Part shown: in pieces, positions 1 to 6,745 of the stretch
How positions within the stretch are numbered: position 1 is the stretch's first letter
How the letters are laid out: each line of letters starts with the position of its first letter
Program-made: the position numbers and the translations under genes
DNA from: Paracoccaceae bacterium
GTDB taxonomy: Bacteria > Pseudomonadota > Alphaproteobacteria > Rhodobacterales > Rhodobacteraceae
Length of the DNA: 7,449 bases
Assembly: GCA_007121055.1 (NCBI GenBank)
Contig: SKMM01000144.1
Coordinates: 1 to 7,449 of the forward strand
Direction: 5' to 3'
The notes under the pieces: generated by a model
The model's input: the letters and a program-made list of their open reading frames with translations, nothing else
Told to the model about the DNA's origin: nothing
The model's database searches: none

Positions 1-116
1 GCCCACCCCGCCACCGCCGGGGCGCGCCCGCCCCGGGCCCGGGCGTGTGGCCGTCGGGGCTTGAGACGCCGGGCGATTCGCCCTAACGACCCTCCACCTG
101 ACCGCGCGGGGCTGCC
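1..116. other. GC-rich leader upstream of obgE, no gene seen
   Basis: No reading frame here looks like a protein end; all three forward frames give low-complexity Pro/Gly/Arg translations. Two hairpins can be drawn. One pairs positions 23-30 with 40-47 (core CGCCCG/CGGGCG, loop of 9). A smaller one pairs GGGCG at 71-75 with CGCCC at 79-83, ending 33 nt before the obgE start. Neither is followed by a T run. In related genomes obgE often lies downstream of rplU and rpmA, so the first hairpin could end that upstream unit or be part of an obgE leader; this is inference. I see no convincing sigma70 promoter. Confidence 0.4.
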
Positions 117-1139
117 ATGAAGTTTCTCGATCTTGCCAGGGTGCAGATCCGGTCCGGTTCAGGCGGAGCGGGCTGCGCCAGTTTCCGCCGCGAGAAGTTC
201 GTGGAATTCGGCGGGCCCGACGGCGGCGACGGCGGCCGCGGCGGCGATGTCTGGGCCGAGGCGGTGGACGGGCTCAACACGCTGATCGACTTCCGCTACC
301 AGCAGCATTTCTTCGCCAAGAACGGCCGCCCCGGCATGGGCCGGCAGCGCACCGGCAAGGATGGCGACGACATCGTGCTGCGCGTGCCGGCGGGCACCGA
401 GATCCTGGACGAGGATGGCGAGACGGTGCTCGCGGATCTGACCCGGGTGGGCGAGCGCATCCTGCTGGCCAAGGGCGGCAATGGCGGCTGGGGCAATGTC
501 CATTTCAAGACCGCCACCAACCAGGCGCCGCGCCGGGCCAACCCGGGGCAGGAGGGGGTGGAGCGCACCCTCTGGCTGCGGCTGAAGCTGATCGCGGATG
601 CCGGCCTGCTGGGCCTGCCCAACGCCGGCAAGTCGACCTTTCTGGCCGCGACCTCCAACGCCCGGCCGAAGATCGCGGATTACCCCTTCACCACGCTGGT
701 GCCCAATCTGGGCGTCGTGGGGGTGGATGGTCGCGAATTCGTGGTGGCGGACATTCCGGGCCTGATCGAGGGCGCCTCCGAAGGCCGGGGCCTCGGGGAT
801 CGGTTTCTGGGGCATGTGGAGCGCTGTGCGGTCCTGTTGCATCTGGTCGACGGCACCTCCGAGACGGTGGTCGAGGACCACGCCGTGATCCTGCGCGAAC
901 TCGCGGCCTATGCGCCCGGCATGATGGGCAAGCCGCGGATCACGGTCCTCAACAAGGTCGACGCGCTGGACGAGGCCACGCGGGCCGAGCGGCTGGCCGC
1001 GCTGGAGGCCGTCGCGGGCCCGGTCATGGCGATGTCGGGTGCCTCGGGCGAGGGGGTGCGTGAGGTGCTGCGGGCGCTGGCGGCGGTGGTCGTGCGCGCC
1101 CGCAAGCCCGTGGCCGAGGAGGGGGCATGGCAGCCCTGA
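117..1139 (+). CDS. obgE: GTPase ObgE/CgtA, ribosome assembly
   Basis: This is a complete Obg-family GTPase of 340 residues. The family binds the 50S ribosomal subunit, acts in late ribosome assembly and links growth to GTP and ppGpp levels in the cytoplasm. Residues 1 to about 158 form the glycine-rich Obg fold, with GGPDGGDGGRGG at 32-43 and NQAPRRANPG at 135-144. The G domain follows: P-loop GLPNAGKST at 166-174, switch I YPFTTLVPNLG at 189-199, G3 DIPGLIEGA at 212-220, G4 NKVD at 279-282 and a G5-like SGASGEG at 307-313. It stops soon after the G domain, so it lacks the C-terminal OCT domain found in some Gram-positive Obg proteins, as is usual for proteobacteria. The chosen ATG gives the canonical MKFLD start; only a weak GGGG ribosome site precedes it. 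The last 13 nt overlap proB. Confidence 0.97.
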   Translation: MKFLDLARVQIRSGSGGAGCASFRREKFVEFGGPDGGDGGRGGDVWAEAVDGLNTLIDFRYQQHFFAKNGRPGMGRQRTGKDGDDIVLRVPAGTEILDEDGETVLADLTRVGERILLAKGGNGGWGNVHFKTATNQAPRRANPGQEGVERTLWLRLKLIADAGLLGLPNAGKSTFLAATSNARPKIADYPFTTLVPNLGVVGVDGREFVVADIPGLIEGASEGRGLGDRFLGHVERCAVLLHLVDGTSETVVEDHAVILRELAAYAPGMMGKPRITVLNKVDALDEATRAERLAALEAVAGPVMAMSGASGEGVREVLRALAAVVVRARKPVAEEGAWQP

Positions 1140-2251
1140 ACCCGCGGTCCGCGGCGGGCCTGTCGGGCGCGCGCCGGTTGGTGGTCAAGATCGGCTCGGC
1201 GCTGCTGGTGGAGGGCGGGCAGCTGCGCGAGGGCTGGCTTGCGACCCTTACGCAGGATGTGGCGGGCCTGCGGGCGCGGGGGATGGACGTGGTACTGGTC
1301 TCCTCGGGGTCCATCGCGCTGGGGCGCGGGGTGCTGGGGATCGACGACCCCGATCCAGCCCTGGAGCGGTCGCAGGCTGCTGCGGCCGTGGGGCAGATCC
1401 GGCTGGCGGGGGCCTATCAGGCGGCGCTGGCGCCCCATGGCATCACCGCGGCGCAGGTGCTGGTGACGCTGGAGGACACCGAGGACCGGCGGCGGTATCT
1501 GAACACCCGCGCCACGCTGGAGACGCTGCTGGGCCTCGGCGCGGTGCCCATCGTGAACGAGAACGACACCGTGGCCACGGACGAGATCCGCTATGGCGAC
1601 AACGACCGGCTGGGGGCCCAGGTGGCGGTGACGGTGGGCGCGGATGTGCTGGTGCTGCTGTCGGATGTGGACGGGCTCTACACCGCCAACCCCCAGACCG
1701 ACCCGGGCGCGCGGCATCTGGCCGAGGTCGCGCGGGTGACGTCGGAGGTGGAGGCGATGGCGGGGGGCGCCGCCTCGCGCCTGTCGCGGGGGGGCATGGT
1801 GACCAAGCTGATGGCCGCCAAGACGGCGACAGCGGCGGGCTGCGCCATGGCGATCACGCTGGGCAGCCGGATGCACCCTCTGCGGGCGCTGGAGGAGGGC
1901 GCACGCGCCACCTGGTTCACCGCGCAGGGCGATCCGCAGGCCGCGCGCAAGCGCTGGATTGCCGGGATGAAGGAGCGCGGCCGGCTGCGTATCGACGCAG
2001 GCGCCGTGGTTGCGCTGCGGGCGGGGCGGTCGCTGTTGCCCGCCGGCGTGGTGGCGGTGACGGGACGCTTCGGGCGCGGCGATCCGGTGGGGATCGAGGG
2101 GCCGGACGGCACGCGCCTCGGCCTCGGCCTCGTGCGCTATACCGCCGAGGAGGCCGCGGCCATCGCCGGGCGGCGTTCGGGTGACATCGCCTCCGTGCTG
2201 GGCTATCCCGGTCGGGCGGCGCTGATCCACAGGGACGACATGGTGCTATGA
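1127..2251 (+). CDS. proB: Glutamate 5-kinase ProB
   Basis: ProB phosphorylates L-glutamate on its gamma-carboxyl with ATP, the first and normally proline-inhibited step of proline synthesis. The 374-residue protein has the two-domain form. An amino-acid-kinase domain covers about 18-255, with KIGSALL at 21-27, SSGSIALGR at 59-67, NENDTV at 144-149, SDVDGLY at 179-185 and RGGMVTKL at 221-228. A C-terminal PUA domain covers about 283-360. The length is near the usual 370 or so. The ATG at 1127 is preceded by a strong GAGGAGGGGG ribosome site at about 1114-1123, lying inside the obgE end, which fixes the start despite the 13-nt overlap. The stop overlaps the proA start as ATGA. Together these imply co-transcription and coupled translation of obgE, proB and proA. 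Confidence 0.97.
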   Translation: MAALNPRSAAGLSGARRLVVKIGSALLVEGGQLREGWLATLTQDVAGLRARGMDVVLVSSGSIALGRGVLGIDDPDPALERSQAAAAVGQIRLAGAYQAALAPHGITAAQVLVTLEDTEDRRRYLNTRATLETLLGLGAVPIVNENDTVATDEIRYGDNDRLGAQVAVTVGADVLVLLSDVDGLYTANPQTDPGARHLAEVARVTSEVEAMAGGAASRLSRGGMVTKLMAAKTATAAGCAMAITLGSRMHPLRALEEGARATWFTAQGDPQAARKRWIAGMKERGRLRIDAGAVVALRAGRSLLPAGVVAVTGRFGRGDPVGIEGPDGTRLGLGLVRYTAEEAAAIAGRRSGDIASVLGYPGRAALIHRDDMVL

Positions 2252-3513
2252 AGGATTTCCCCGACATCCAGGCGCTGATGGACGACATGGGCCGGCGCGC
2301 GCGCCGTGCGGCCGAGGATCTGGGCAGCACCCCCGGCGACCAGCGCGCCCGCGCCTTGCGTGCCGCCGCCGCCGCCCTGCGCGCGGCCCGCACGGAGCTT
2401 CTGACCGCCAACGGCCATGACATGGCCGAGGCGCAGGGCAGGGGCCTCGCGCCCGCCATGCTCGACCGGCTGATGCTGGACGAGGGGCGCGTGGACGCCA
2501 TCGCCAAGGGGCTCGAGGCCGTGGCCGACCAGCCCGATCCGCTGGGCCAGGTCATGGCCGAATGGGACCGCCCCTCTGGCCTGCACATCCAGCGCGTCCG
2601 CACCCCCCTCGGCGTGATCGGCGTGATCTTCGAGAGCCGACCCAACGTCACCGCCGACGCGGGCGCCCTGTGTCTCAAGGCCGGCAACGCCGTGATCCTG
2701 CGCGGCGGCTCGGAAAGCTTCCACTCGGCGCAGGTGATCCACGCCTGCCTGCTGGCGGGCCTGCGCGAGGCAGGCCTGCCTGAAGACGCGATCCAGATCG
2801 TCCCCACCCGCGACCGCGCCGCCGTGGCCGAGATGCTGCGGATGACCGCCCATCTCGACGTGATCGTGCCGCGCGGCGGCAAGGGCCTCGTGGGTCTCGT
2901 GCAGGCGGAGGCGCGGGTGCCGGTCTTCGCCCATCTCGAAGGCATCTGCCACGTCTATGTCGACGCCGCGGCCGACCCCGAAAAAGCCCGCGCCGTGGTC
3001 CTGAACGCCAAGACCCGCCGCACCGGCATCTGCGGCGCCGCCGAATGCCTGCTGATCCACCAAGGCATCGCGGACAGCCTCGGCGCGCAGATCATCGCCG
3101 ATCTCGCCGCCGCCGGGGTGGAGATCCGCGCGGGCGAGGGACTGCAGCACCTCCCCGGCACCACCCCCGCCGCGCCCGAGGATTTCGGCCGCGAATTCCT
3201 TGCCCCCATCATCGCCGCAGCCATCGTCGAGGATACCGACGCCGCCATCGCCCATATCCGCCGGTACGGCTCGGGCCACACCGAGGCGATCCTGACCGAG
3301 GACGACGCGCAGGCCGCGCGCTTCTTCGCCCGCCTCGACAGCGCGATCCTGATGCGCAACGCGTCCACCCAGTTCGCCGACGGGGGCGAGTTCGGCATGG
3401 GCGCCGAGATCGGCATCGCCACCGGCAAGCTGCACGCCCGCGGGCCGGTGGGGGCCGAGCAACTGACGTCGTTCAAGTATCTGGTCACCGGAAACGGCAC
3501 CGTCCGTCCCTGA
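2248..3513 (+). CDS. proA: Gamma-glutamyl phosphate reductase ProA
   Basis: ProA reduces gamma-glutamyl phosphate with NADPH to glutamate-5-semialdehyde, the second step of proline synthesis; its unstable substrate comes directly from ProB. The 421-residue protein is of the aldehyde-dehydrogenase superfamily and full length for the family. Visible motifs are VIFESRPNVTADAGALCLK at 126-144, the cofactor-site stretch ILRGGSE at 150-156, DVIVPRGGKGL at 204-214, HLEGICHVYVD at 229-239, the catalytic cysteine Cys262 in RRTGICGAAE, and the family signature ARGPVGAEQLTSFKYLV at 397-413. The ATG at 2248 overlaps the proB stop by 4 nt. Synonymous positions look more C-rich than in proB, where G dominates. 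No proC (the next pathway gene) lies in the window, which is common because proC is usually unlinked. Confidence 0.97.
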   Translation: MKDFPDIQALMDDMGRRARRAAEDLGSTPGDQRARALRAAAAALRAARTELLTANGHDMAEAQGRGLAPAMLDRLMLDEGRVDAIAKGLEAVADQPDPLGQVMAEWDRPSGLHIQRVRTPLGVIGVIFESRPNVTADAGALCLKAGNAVILRGGSESFHSAQVIHACLLAGLREAGLPEDAIQIVPTRDRAAVAEMLRMTAHLDVIVPRGGKGLVGLVQAEARVPVFAHLEGICHVYVDAAADPEKARAVVLNAKTRRTGICGAAECLLIHQGIADSLGAQIIADLAAAGVEIRAGEGLQHLPGTTPAAPEDFGREFLAPIIAAAIVEDTDAAIAHIRRYGSGHTEAILTEDDAQAARFFARLDSAILMRNASTQFADGGEFGMGAEIGIATGKLHARGPVGAEQLTSFKYLVTGNGTVRP

Positions 3514-3759
3514 CCGTCAAGGGGCCGTCCCTACCGGAGGCGCCCACAAGCCCTGCCCTGCGCTGGGTCCAGCCCGACCCCAGAATCGACCGTGTCCGCC
3601 CATCCGTCCGCCGGATGGGCCGGAGCGCGTGCAGGCCCCTCTGGTGTTCAGTATGGTGGACAAGGCTGCCGCGAATGCCCCTCGCGCGCACGGGCACACC
3701 CCCATCACCTCAGCCCTCCACGGCACCTTCGGCCGCGGCCGGCCGCACAGAGCGTGGCG
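3514..3759. other. Convergent intergenic region between proA and ccmE
   Basis: This 246-bp stretch separates the ends of two converging transcription units. Short open frames cross it on both strands, but they have no recognisable domain and no good ribosome site, so I call no gene. It contains a strong hairpin at 3598-3620, listed separately, and overlapping palindromes near ccmE: GGCCGCGGCC at 3731-3740 and GCGGCCGGCCGC at 3735-3746. These lie just past the ccmE stop and could fold in the ccmE transcript. A weaker stem pairs GGGTC at 3565-3569 with GACCC at 3576-3580. Confidence 0.6.
3598..3620. terminator. Perfect 9-bp hairpin, possible bidirectional terminator
   Basis: GCCCATCCG at 3598-3606 pairs perfectly with CGGATGGGC at 3612-3620 around a 5-nt loop. 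It lies 85 nt beyond the proA stop and about 140 nt beyond the ccmE stop, between converging genes, where a two-way terminator would be expected. No T run follows on either strand, so it is not a textbook intrinsic terminator. It could instead be an RNA-stabilising stem or a stop that depends on another factor. Confidence 0.4.
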
Positions 3760-4248
3760 TCAGTTGCTGGCGGCGTTCACGCGCAGCGCGTCCTGCAGGG
3801 CGGCCGCGCCATCCTCGGGTTTCCAGTGGCCGGCGCGTTGCAGCGCCTCGGCGACCTCGCGGGGCATGTAGGTCTCGTCGTGCTTGGCCAGGATCTCGGT
3901 GGCGCGGAACACGCCGTCTTCGAGGCGGCCCATGCCCACCATCCCCTCGCCCTCGGCGAAGAGGTCCGGCAGGACACCGGCGAACACCACCGGAATGTCG
4001 GCCGCGCCATCGGTCACGACAAAGCGCACCTCATAGCCGTCGCCGCGCACCACCGTCCCGGGGGCGACCAGCCCGCCCAGCCGGAACACCTCGTTCGGGC
4101 CCGGCGGTTCGGCGATGATGTCCGAGGGCGCGCGGAAGAAATTGATCCCGTCCCGCATGGCATAGCCGATCAGCGCCGTGGACAGCGCCAGCGCCACCGC
4201 GGCCACCAGCACGATCTGGATCCGGCGTTGCTTCTTGAGGTTCTTCAT
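3760..4248 (-). CDS. ccmE: Cytochrome c maturation heme chaperone CcmE
   Basis: CcmE accepts heme from the CcmABCD complex on the periplasmic side of the inner membrane, holds it covalently, and passes it to the CcmF/CcmH ligase for attachment to apocytochrome c. The 162-residue protein has the family layout. A basic N-terminus (MKNLKKQRR) leads into one transmembrane anchor at about 11-31, followed by a periplasmic OB-fold beta-barrel. The heme-binding motif is AKHDETYMP at 121-129, with the covalent histidine His123 and the conserved Tyr127. A short polar tail follows. It starts 34 nt after the argC stop on the same strand, with a modest GAGGCGG-like ribosome site, so co-transcription from argC is likely. 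In many alphaproteobacteria ccmE is followed by ccmF and ccmH; here the next gene is the converging proA. Confidence 0.96.
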   Translation of the reverse strand: MKNLKKQRRIQIVLVAAVALALSTALIGYAMRDGINFFRAPSDIIAEPPGPNEVFRLGGLVAPGTVVRGDGYEVRFVVTDGAADIPVVFAGVLPDLFAEGEGMVGMGRLEDGVFRATEILAKHDETYMPREVAEALQRAGHWKPEDGAAALQDALRVNAASN

Positions 4249-4282
4249 TCCCGCCTCGCTCGACCCTGCGCAAACACCACCC

Positions 4283-5311
4283 TCAGGGGAAGACCGGCGG
4301 CAGGGTCAGCCCGGCGGTCTCCTCGGCTCCGAGCATCAGGTTGGCGTTCTGCACCGCCTGTCCCGACGAGCCCTTGGTTAAATTGTCCAGCGCGACCACC
4401 ACCATGGCCCGCCCGGGCATGCGGTCGCCTACCACGCCTATATGCACGAAGTTGGAGCCGCGCACATGCCTTGTGGAGGGGACTGCGCCAAAAGGCAGCA
4501 CATGGACGAAGAACTCCAGATCATATCGGCGTGAGAGGCTGGCGTGCACCTCCTTCGGATCGCCGTCGACATAGATGGACGCGAGGATGCCGCGGTTCAT
4601 CGGCGCCAGATGCGGGGTGAACTGCACCCGCACCTCGCGCCCCGCGGCGCGGGTGAATTCCTGGTCGAACTCGCCCAGATGCCGGTGGGTGCCGCCCACG
4701 GCATAGGGGTGGGTGCCCTCGGACAGCTCCGCGTGCAGCAGGTTCTCCTTCAGCGTCCGCCCCGCGCCCGACACGCCGGCCTTGAGGTCGATGACGATCC
4801 GGTCGGGATCGATCACCTTGTCCTCCAGCAGCGGCCGGATGCCATAGATGCCGGCCGCGGCGTTGCAGCCGGTGCCGGCCACCAGCCGCGCGGTCTCGAT
4901 GTCGTTGCGGTAGAATTCGGTCAGGCCATAGACCGCCTCGGCCTGCAGCTCGGGGGCGCTGTGCGGCTTGCCGTACCAGCGCTCATAGGCCGAAAGGTCG
5001 CGCAGCCGGAAATCGGCCGAGAGGTCCACGATGCGCAGGCTGCGCGGCAGCTCGGAAATCACCGCCTGGCTGGTGGCGTGGGGCAGGGCGCAGAACACCA
5101 GCTCCACCTTGTCGAAATTCATGTCCTCGATGCGCTGCAGCCGGGGCAGGGCCTCGACCGCGAGGTGGGGGAACACCTCACCCATCGCCATCCCGGCCTT
5201 GCGGTCGCCCGACAGCGCCACGATGTCCATGGTGGGGTGGGTGGCGATCAGCCGCACGAGCTCGGCGCCCGTGTACCCGCTCGCGCCCAGGATCGCGACC
5301 TTGCGGCTCAT
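4283..5311 (-). CDS. argC: N-acetyl-gamma-glutamyl-phosphate reductase ArgC
   Basis: ArgC reduces N-acetylglutamyl-5-phosphate with NADPH to N-acetylglutamate-5-semialdehyde, the third step of arginine synthesis in the cytoplasm. The 342-residue protein begins with an NAD(P)-binding Rossmann motif, ILGASGYTGAEL at 7-18. The catalytic cysteine is Cys149 in GTGCNAAAG; many ArgC proteins have GCYPT at this place. The likely catalytic histidine lies in the GTHRHLGEFDQEF block at 207-219. Other conserved stretches are KAGVSGAGR at 177-185, the HPYAVGG block at 201-207, FTPHLAPMNRGI at 231-242 and DNLTKGSSGQAVQNANLM at 309-326. The frame stays open far upstream, but the ATG at 5311 gives the canonical MSRKVAILGASGYTG start and has an AGGGGAAG ribosome site just before it. 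ccmE follows 34 nt downstream. Confidence 0.97.
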   Translation of the reverse strand: MSRKVAILGASGYTGAELVRLIATHPTMDIVALSGDRKAGMAMGEVFPHLAVEALPRLQRIEDMNFDKVELVFCALPHATSQAVISELPRSLRIVDLSADFRLRDLSAYERWYGKPHSAPELQAEAVYGLTEFYRNDIETARLVAGTGCNAAAGIYGIRPLLEDKVIDPDRIVIDLKAGVSGAGRTLKENLLHAELSEGTHPYAVGGTHRHLGEFDQEFTRAAGREVRVQFTPHLAPMNRGILASIYVDGDPKEVHASLSRRYDLEFFVHVLPFGAVPSTRHVRGSNFVHIGVVGDRMPGRAMVVVALDNLTKGSSGQAVQNANLMLGAEETAGLTLPPVFP

Positions 5312-5412
5312 GTCTTCCCCTCTGTGCCCGCCCGCGTTTCCGGGCCTTGCGCAACAAGGCGCAGCCCTAGCCCGACTGCGCGGCCTTGCCAACCATCTGC
5401 GGACAGCCGGCG
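5312..5412. other. murI-argC intergenic spacer with small hairpin
   Basis: The 101-bp gap separates murI (upstream) from argC on the reverse strand. GCCTTG at 5344-5349 pairs perfectly with CAAGGC at 5355-5360 around a 5-nt CGCAA loop, an extra-stable-looking hairpin without a T run on either side. The gap is large enough for an argC promoter or an argC leader, but I can point to no convincing -35/-10 pair. Whether murI and argC form one transcript is open. Confidence 0.4.
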
Positions 5413-6231
5413 TCAGGCCGCGCGGAAGGCGGTGGCGCGGCGCAGCAGCCTGGTGGCCTGCGCGCCCACCCGCCCGGGCTCGCCCGTGGTCAGGAAGTCG
5501 GGCTGCGTTCCCGGCCCCAGCATCTCCGGCCGCCGGGCGAGGTAATCCGCCAAGCTCTCGGCCACGATATCGGGCTGGGAAAAGACCCGCACCCCCGGGC
5601 CCAGCGCCTCGGCAAAGGCCGCCTCCATCAGTGGGTAATGCGTGCAGCCCAGCACCGCGGCCTCGGGCGCCGGCATCCGCCGCTTCAGCGCCGCGACATG
5701 GCTTGCCACCAGCGCCTCGGCGAGCTCCGTGTCCCCCTCCTCGATGGCATCCACGAGGCCGCCGCAGGGCTGCGCCTCCACATCCACCCCGATGGCGCGG
5801 AACGCCAGCTCGCGCTGGAACGCGCGCGAGCGCACTGTGGCGGGCGTGGCGAACAGTGCGACATGCCGCACCGCGACCTCGCGCGGGGGCGAGTTGTCGC
5901 CCCATTGCCGCTCCGTCAGCGCCTCGATCAGCGGCACGAACACACCGAGCACGCGCTTGTCCGCTGGCACCCAGGTCTCCTGCATCCGGCGCAGGGCTGC
6001 GGCCGAGGCGGTGTTGCACGCCAGAAGCACCATATCGCAGCCCTCGTCCCACAGCCGCTCCACCCCCGCGCAGGTCAGGCGGAAGATGTCGTCAGCCTCG
6101 CGCGTGCCATAAGGGGCATGGGCGTTGTCGCCCAGATAGACGAAGGGCACCTCCGGCAGCCGCGCGCGCAACGCCTGCAGCACCGTCAGTCCGCCCAGAC
6201 CCGAATCGAACACGCCCACCGCCATGGCCAT
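5413..6231 (-). CDS. murI: Glutamate racemase MurI
   Basis: MurI interconverts L- and D-glutamate without a cofactor and supplies D-glutamate for peptidoglycan. The protein is 272 residues from the chosen start, normal for the family. It carries the two-cysteine acid/base pair of the Asp/Glu racemase fold: Cys72 in LLACNTAS and Cys196 in LGCTHYPLME. The N-terminal substrate loop GVFDSGLGGLTVL (6-18) includes Asp9 and Ser10, and GDNAHAPYG at 34-42 is also typical. The open frame continues to 6282, adding MASPVEGAYHGRGVCRG, which does not resemble the family. The ATG at 6231 lies about 11 nt after AGAGGAG with a GGGGG run next to it. A second ATG two codons on, at 6225, would also give a good MAVGVFDSG start. 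The gene lies divergent from tRNA-Asn. Confidence 0.95.
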   Translation of the reverse strand: MAMAVGVFDSGLGGLTVLQALRARLPEVPFVYLGDNAHAPYGTREADDIFRLTCAGVERLWDEGCDMVLLACNTASAAALRRMQETWVPADKRVLGVFVPLIEALTERQWGDNSPPREVAVRHVALFATPATVRSRAFQRELAFRAIGVDVEAQPCGGLVDAIEEGDTELAEALVASHVAALKRRMPAPEAAVLGCTHYPLMEAAFAEALGPGVRVFSQPDIVAESLADYLARRPEMLGPGTQPDFLTTGEPGRVGAQATRLLRRATAFRAA

Positions 6232-6383
6232 CCCCCGACACACTCCTCTGCCGTGATACGCGCCCTCGACCGGCGACGCCAAGGCCCTCGGTGCGCGCCC
6301 GGGCTACTGTCGCCCGGCGCACCCGGCACACCCGCCGCATAGGGGCTGGACGTCCCCCCCATCACTTGCTAGACGGCGCTCAT
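6232..6383. promoter_or_regulatory. Divergent intergenic region of murI and tRNA-Asn
   Basis: This 152-bp region must carry, or lie next to, the start signals for the reverse-strand murI and for the forward tRNA-Asn. For the tRNA, a weak pair TGGACG at 6347-6352 and GCTAGA at 6368-6373 is correctly placed to start transcription just before the tRNA, but matches the sigma70 consensus poorly. For murI only the ribosome site near 6243-6249 is clear. The promoter call is inferred from gene layout. Confidence 0.3.
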
Positions 6384-6458
6384 TCCGGCGTAGCTCAGCG
6401 GTAGAGCAGTTGACTGTTAATCAATTGGTCGCAGGTTCGAATCCTGCCGCCGGAGCCA
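6384..6458 (+). tRNA. tRNA-Asn, anticodon GUU, encoded CCA
   Basis: A full cloverleaf folds from 75 nt. The acceptor stem pairs TCCGGCG at 6384-6390 with CGCCGGA at 6448-6454 without mismatch. The D stem is GCTC/GAGC at 6393-6396 and 6404-6407. The anticodon stem GTTGA/TCAAT (one G-U pair) encloses loop CTGTTAA at 6414-6420, with anticodon GTT at 6416-6418, which reads AAC and AAU. The variable loop is TGGTC, and the T arm GCAGG-TTCGAAT-CCTGC spans 6431-6447. The discriminator is G6455 and the CCA end is encoded at 6456-6458. No terminator hairpin with a T run follows. That fits a 3' end changed by integration of foreign DNA, for which tRNA genes are common targets. Confidence 0.97.
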
Positions 6459-6523
6459 AAACATCTCTTAAGACCAATGGGTTGTGGCTGATTGGGTTGG
6501 CGGCCGCCAAGGAGCTCTGTCCG

Positions 6524-6544
6524 AGGGTAACAACTAGGGTAACA
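6524..6544 (+). repeat. Tandem AGGGTAACA repeats, possible integrase arm sites
   Basis: AGGGTAACA occurs at 6524-6532 and again at 6536-6544, separated by ACT, so the copies have a 12-bp period. They lie 65-86 nt beyond the tRNA-Asn 3' end. Tyrosine recombinases of tRNA-targeting elements bind short direct repeats (arm-type sites) at such distances, so these may be remains of an attachment region. An ATG at 6544 starts a frame that ends after 13 codons, so no integrase follows here. Confidence 0.45.
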
Positions 6545-6660
6545 TGCGAAGACGGGCGCGGTCATCTCACCCGGTGCTTGGCTGATAGAACACCCACTCA
6601 TGAGACCCGGACGTGGTTGATGGTAGGGAGCCGACTCAAGTAGGGCAGATTGCGCTCCGA

Positions 6661-6745
6661 GCTGTCAGGTACATGGGATGGATGAGCCCGATCCGGAGCC
6701 GTGTGTCGCGCGGCTGACAGCACCTCGGACCAGCAAGCCTGTCAG
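6661..6745. repeat. Three CTGTCAG copies in two orientations
   Basis: CTGTCAG occurs directly at 6662-6668 and 6739-6745 and inverted (CTGACAG) at 6714-6720. The first and the inverted copy extend to a perfect 8-bp inverted repeat, GCTGTCAG at 6661-6668 against CTGACAGC at 6714-6721, with 45 bp between. No function is known to me. Candidates are protein binding sites of a lost element, or a foldback in RNA. Confidence 0.35.

Noticed and set aside
159..881. Long reverse-strand frames opposite obgE, proB and proA
   Set aside because: High GC keeps antisense frames open. The forward proteins have full family motifs, while the antisense ones are His/Arg/Ala-rich without domains.
3629..3871. Forward 80-codon frame between proA and ccmE
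   Set aside because: It runs antisense into the ccmE end and has no recognisable domain or ribosome site.
5312..6052. Long upstream extension of the argC frame across murI
   Set aside because: The extension is an out-of-frame reading of murI, Arg/Ala/Gly rich, with no ArgC similarity; the ATG at 5311 has a ribosome site and the canonical ArgC start.
6232..6282. N-terminal extension of MurI to 6282
   Set aside because: The added 17 residues do not resemble MurI and the ribosome site AGAGGAG lies inside the extension, next to the ATG at 6231.
6395..6601. Reverse-strand frame with GGRIRTCDQLINSQ
   Set aside because: It is the antisense of tRNA-Asn, a well-known false protein, with no other support.
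6690..6720. GGAGCCGTGTG followed by CGGCTG, resembling a group II intron domain V start
   Set aside because: The matching 3' strand with the conserved tetraloop and bulge is missing and no reverse-transcriptase frame precedes it; the short hairpin alone is weak.
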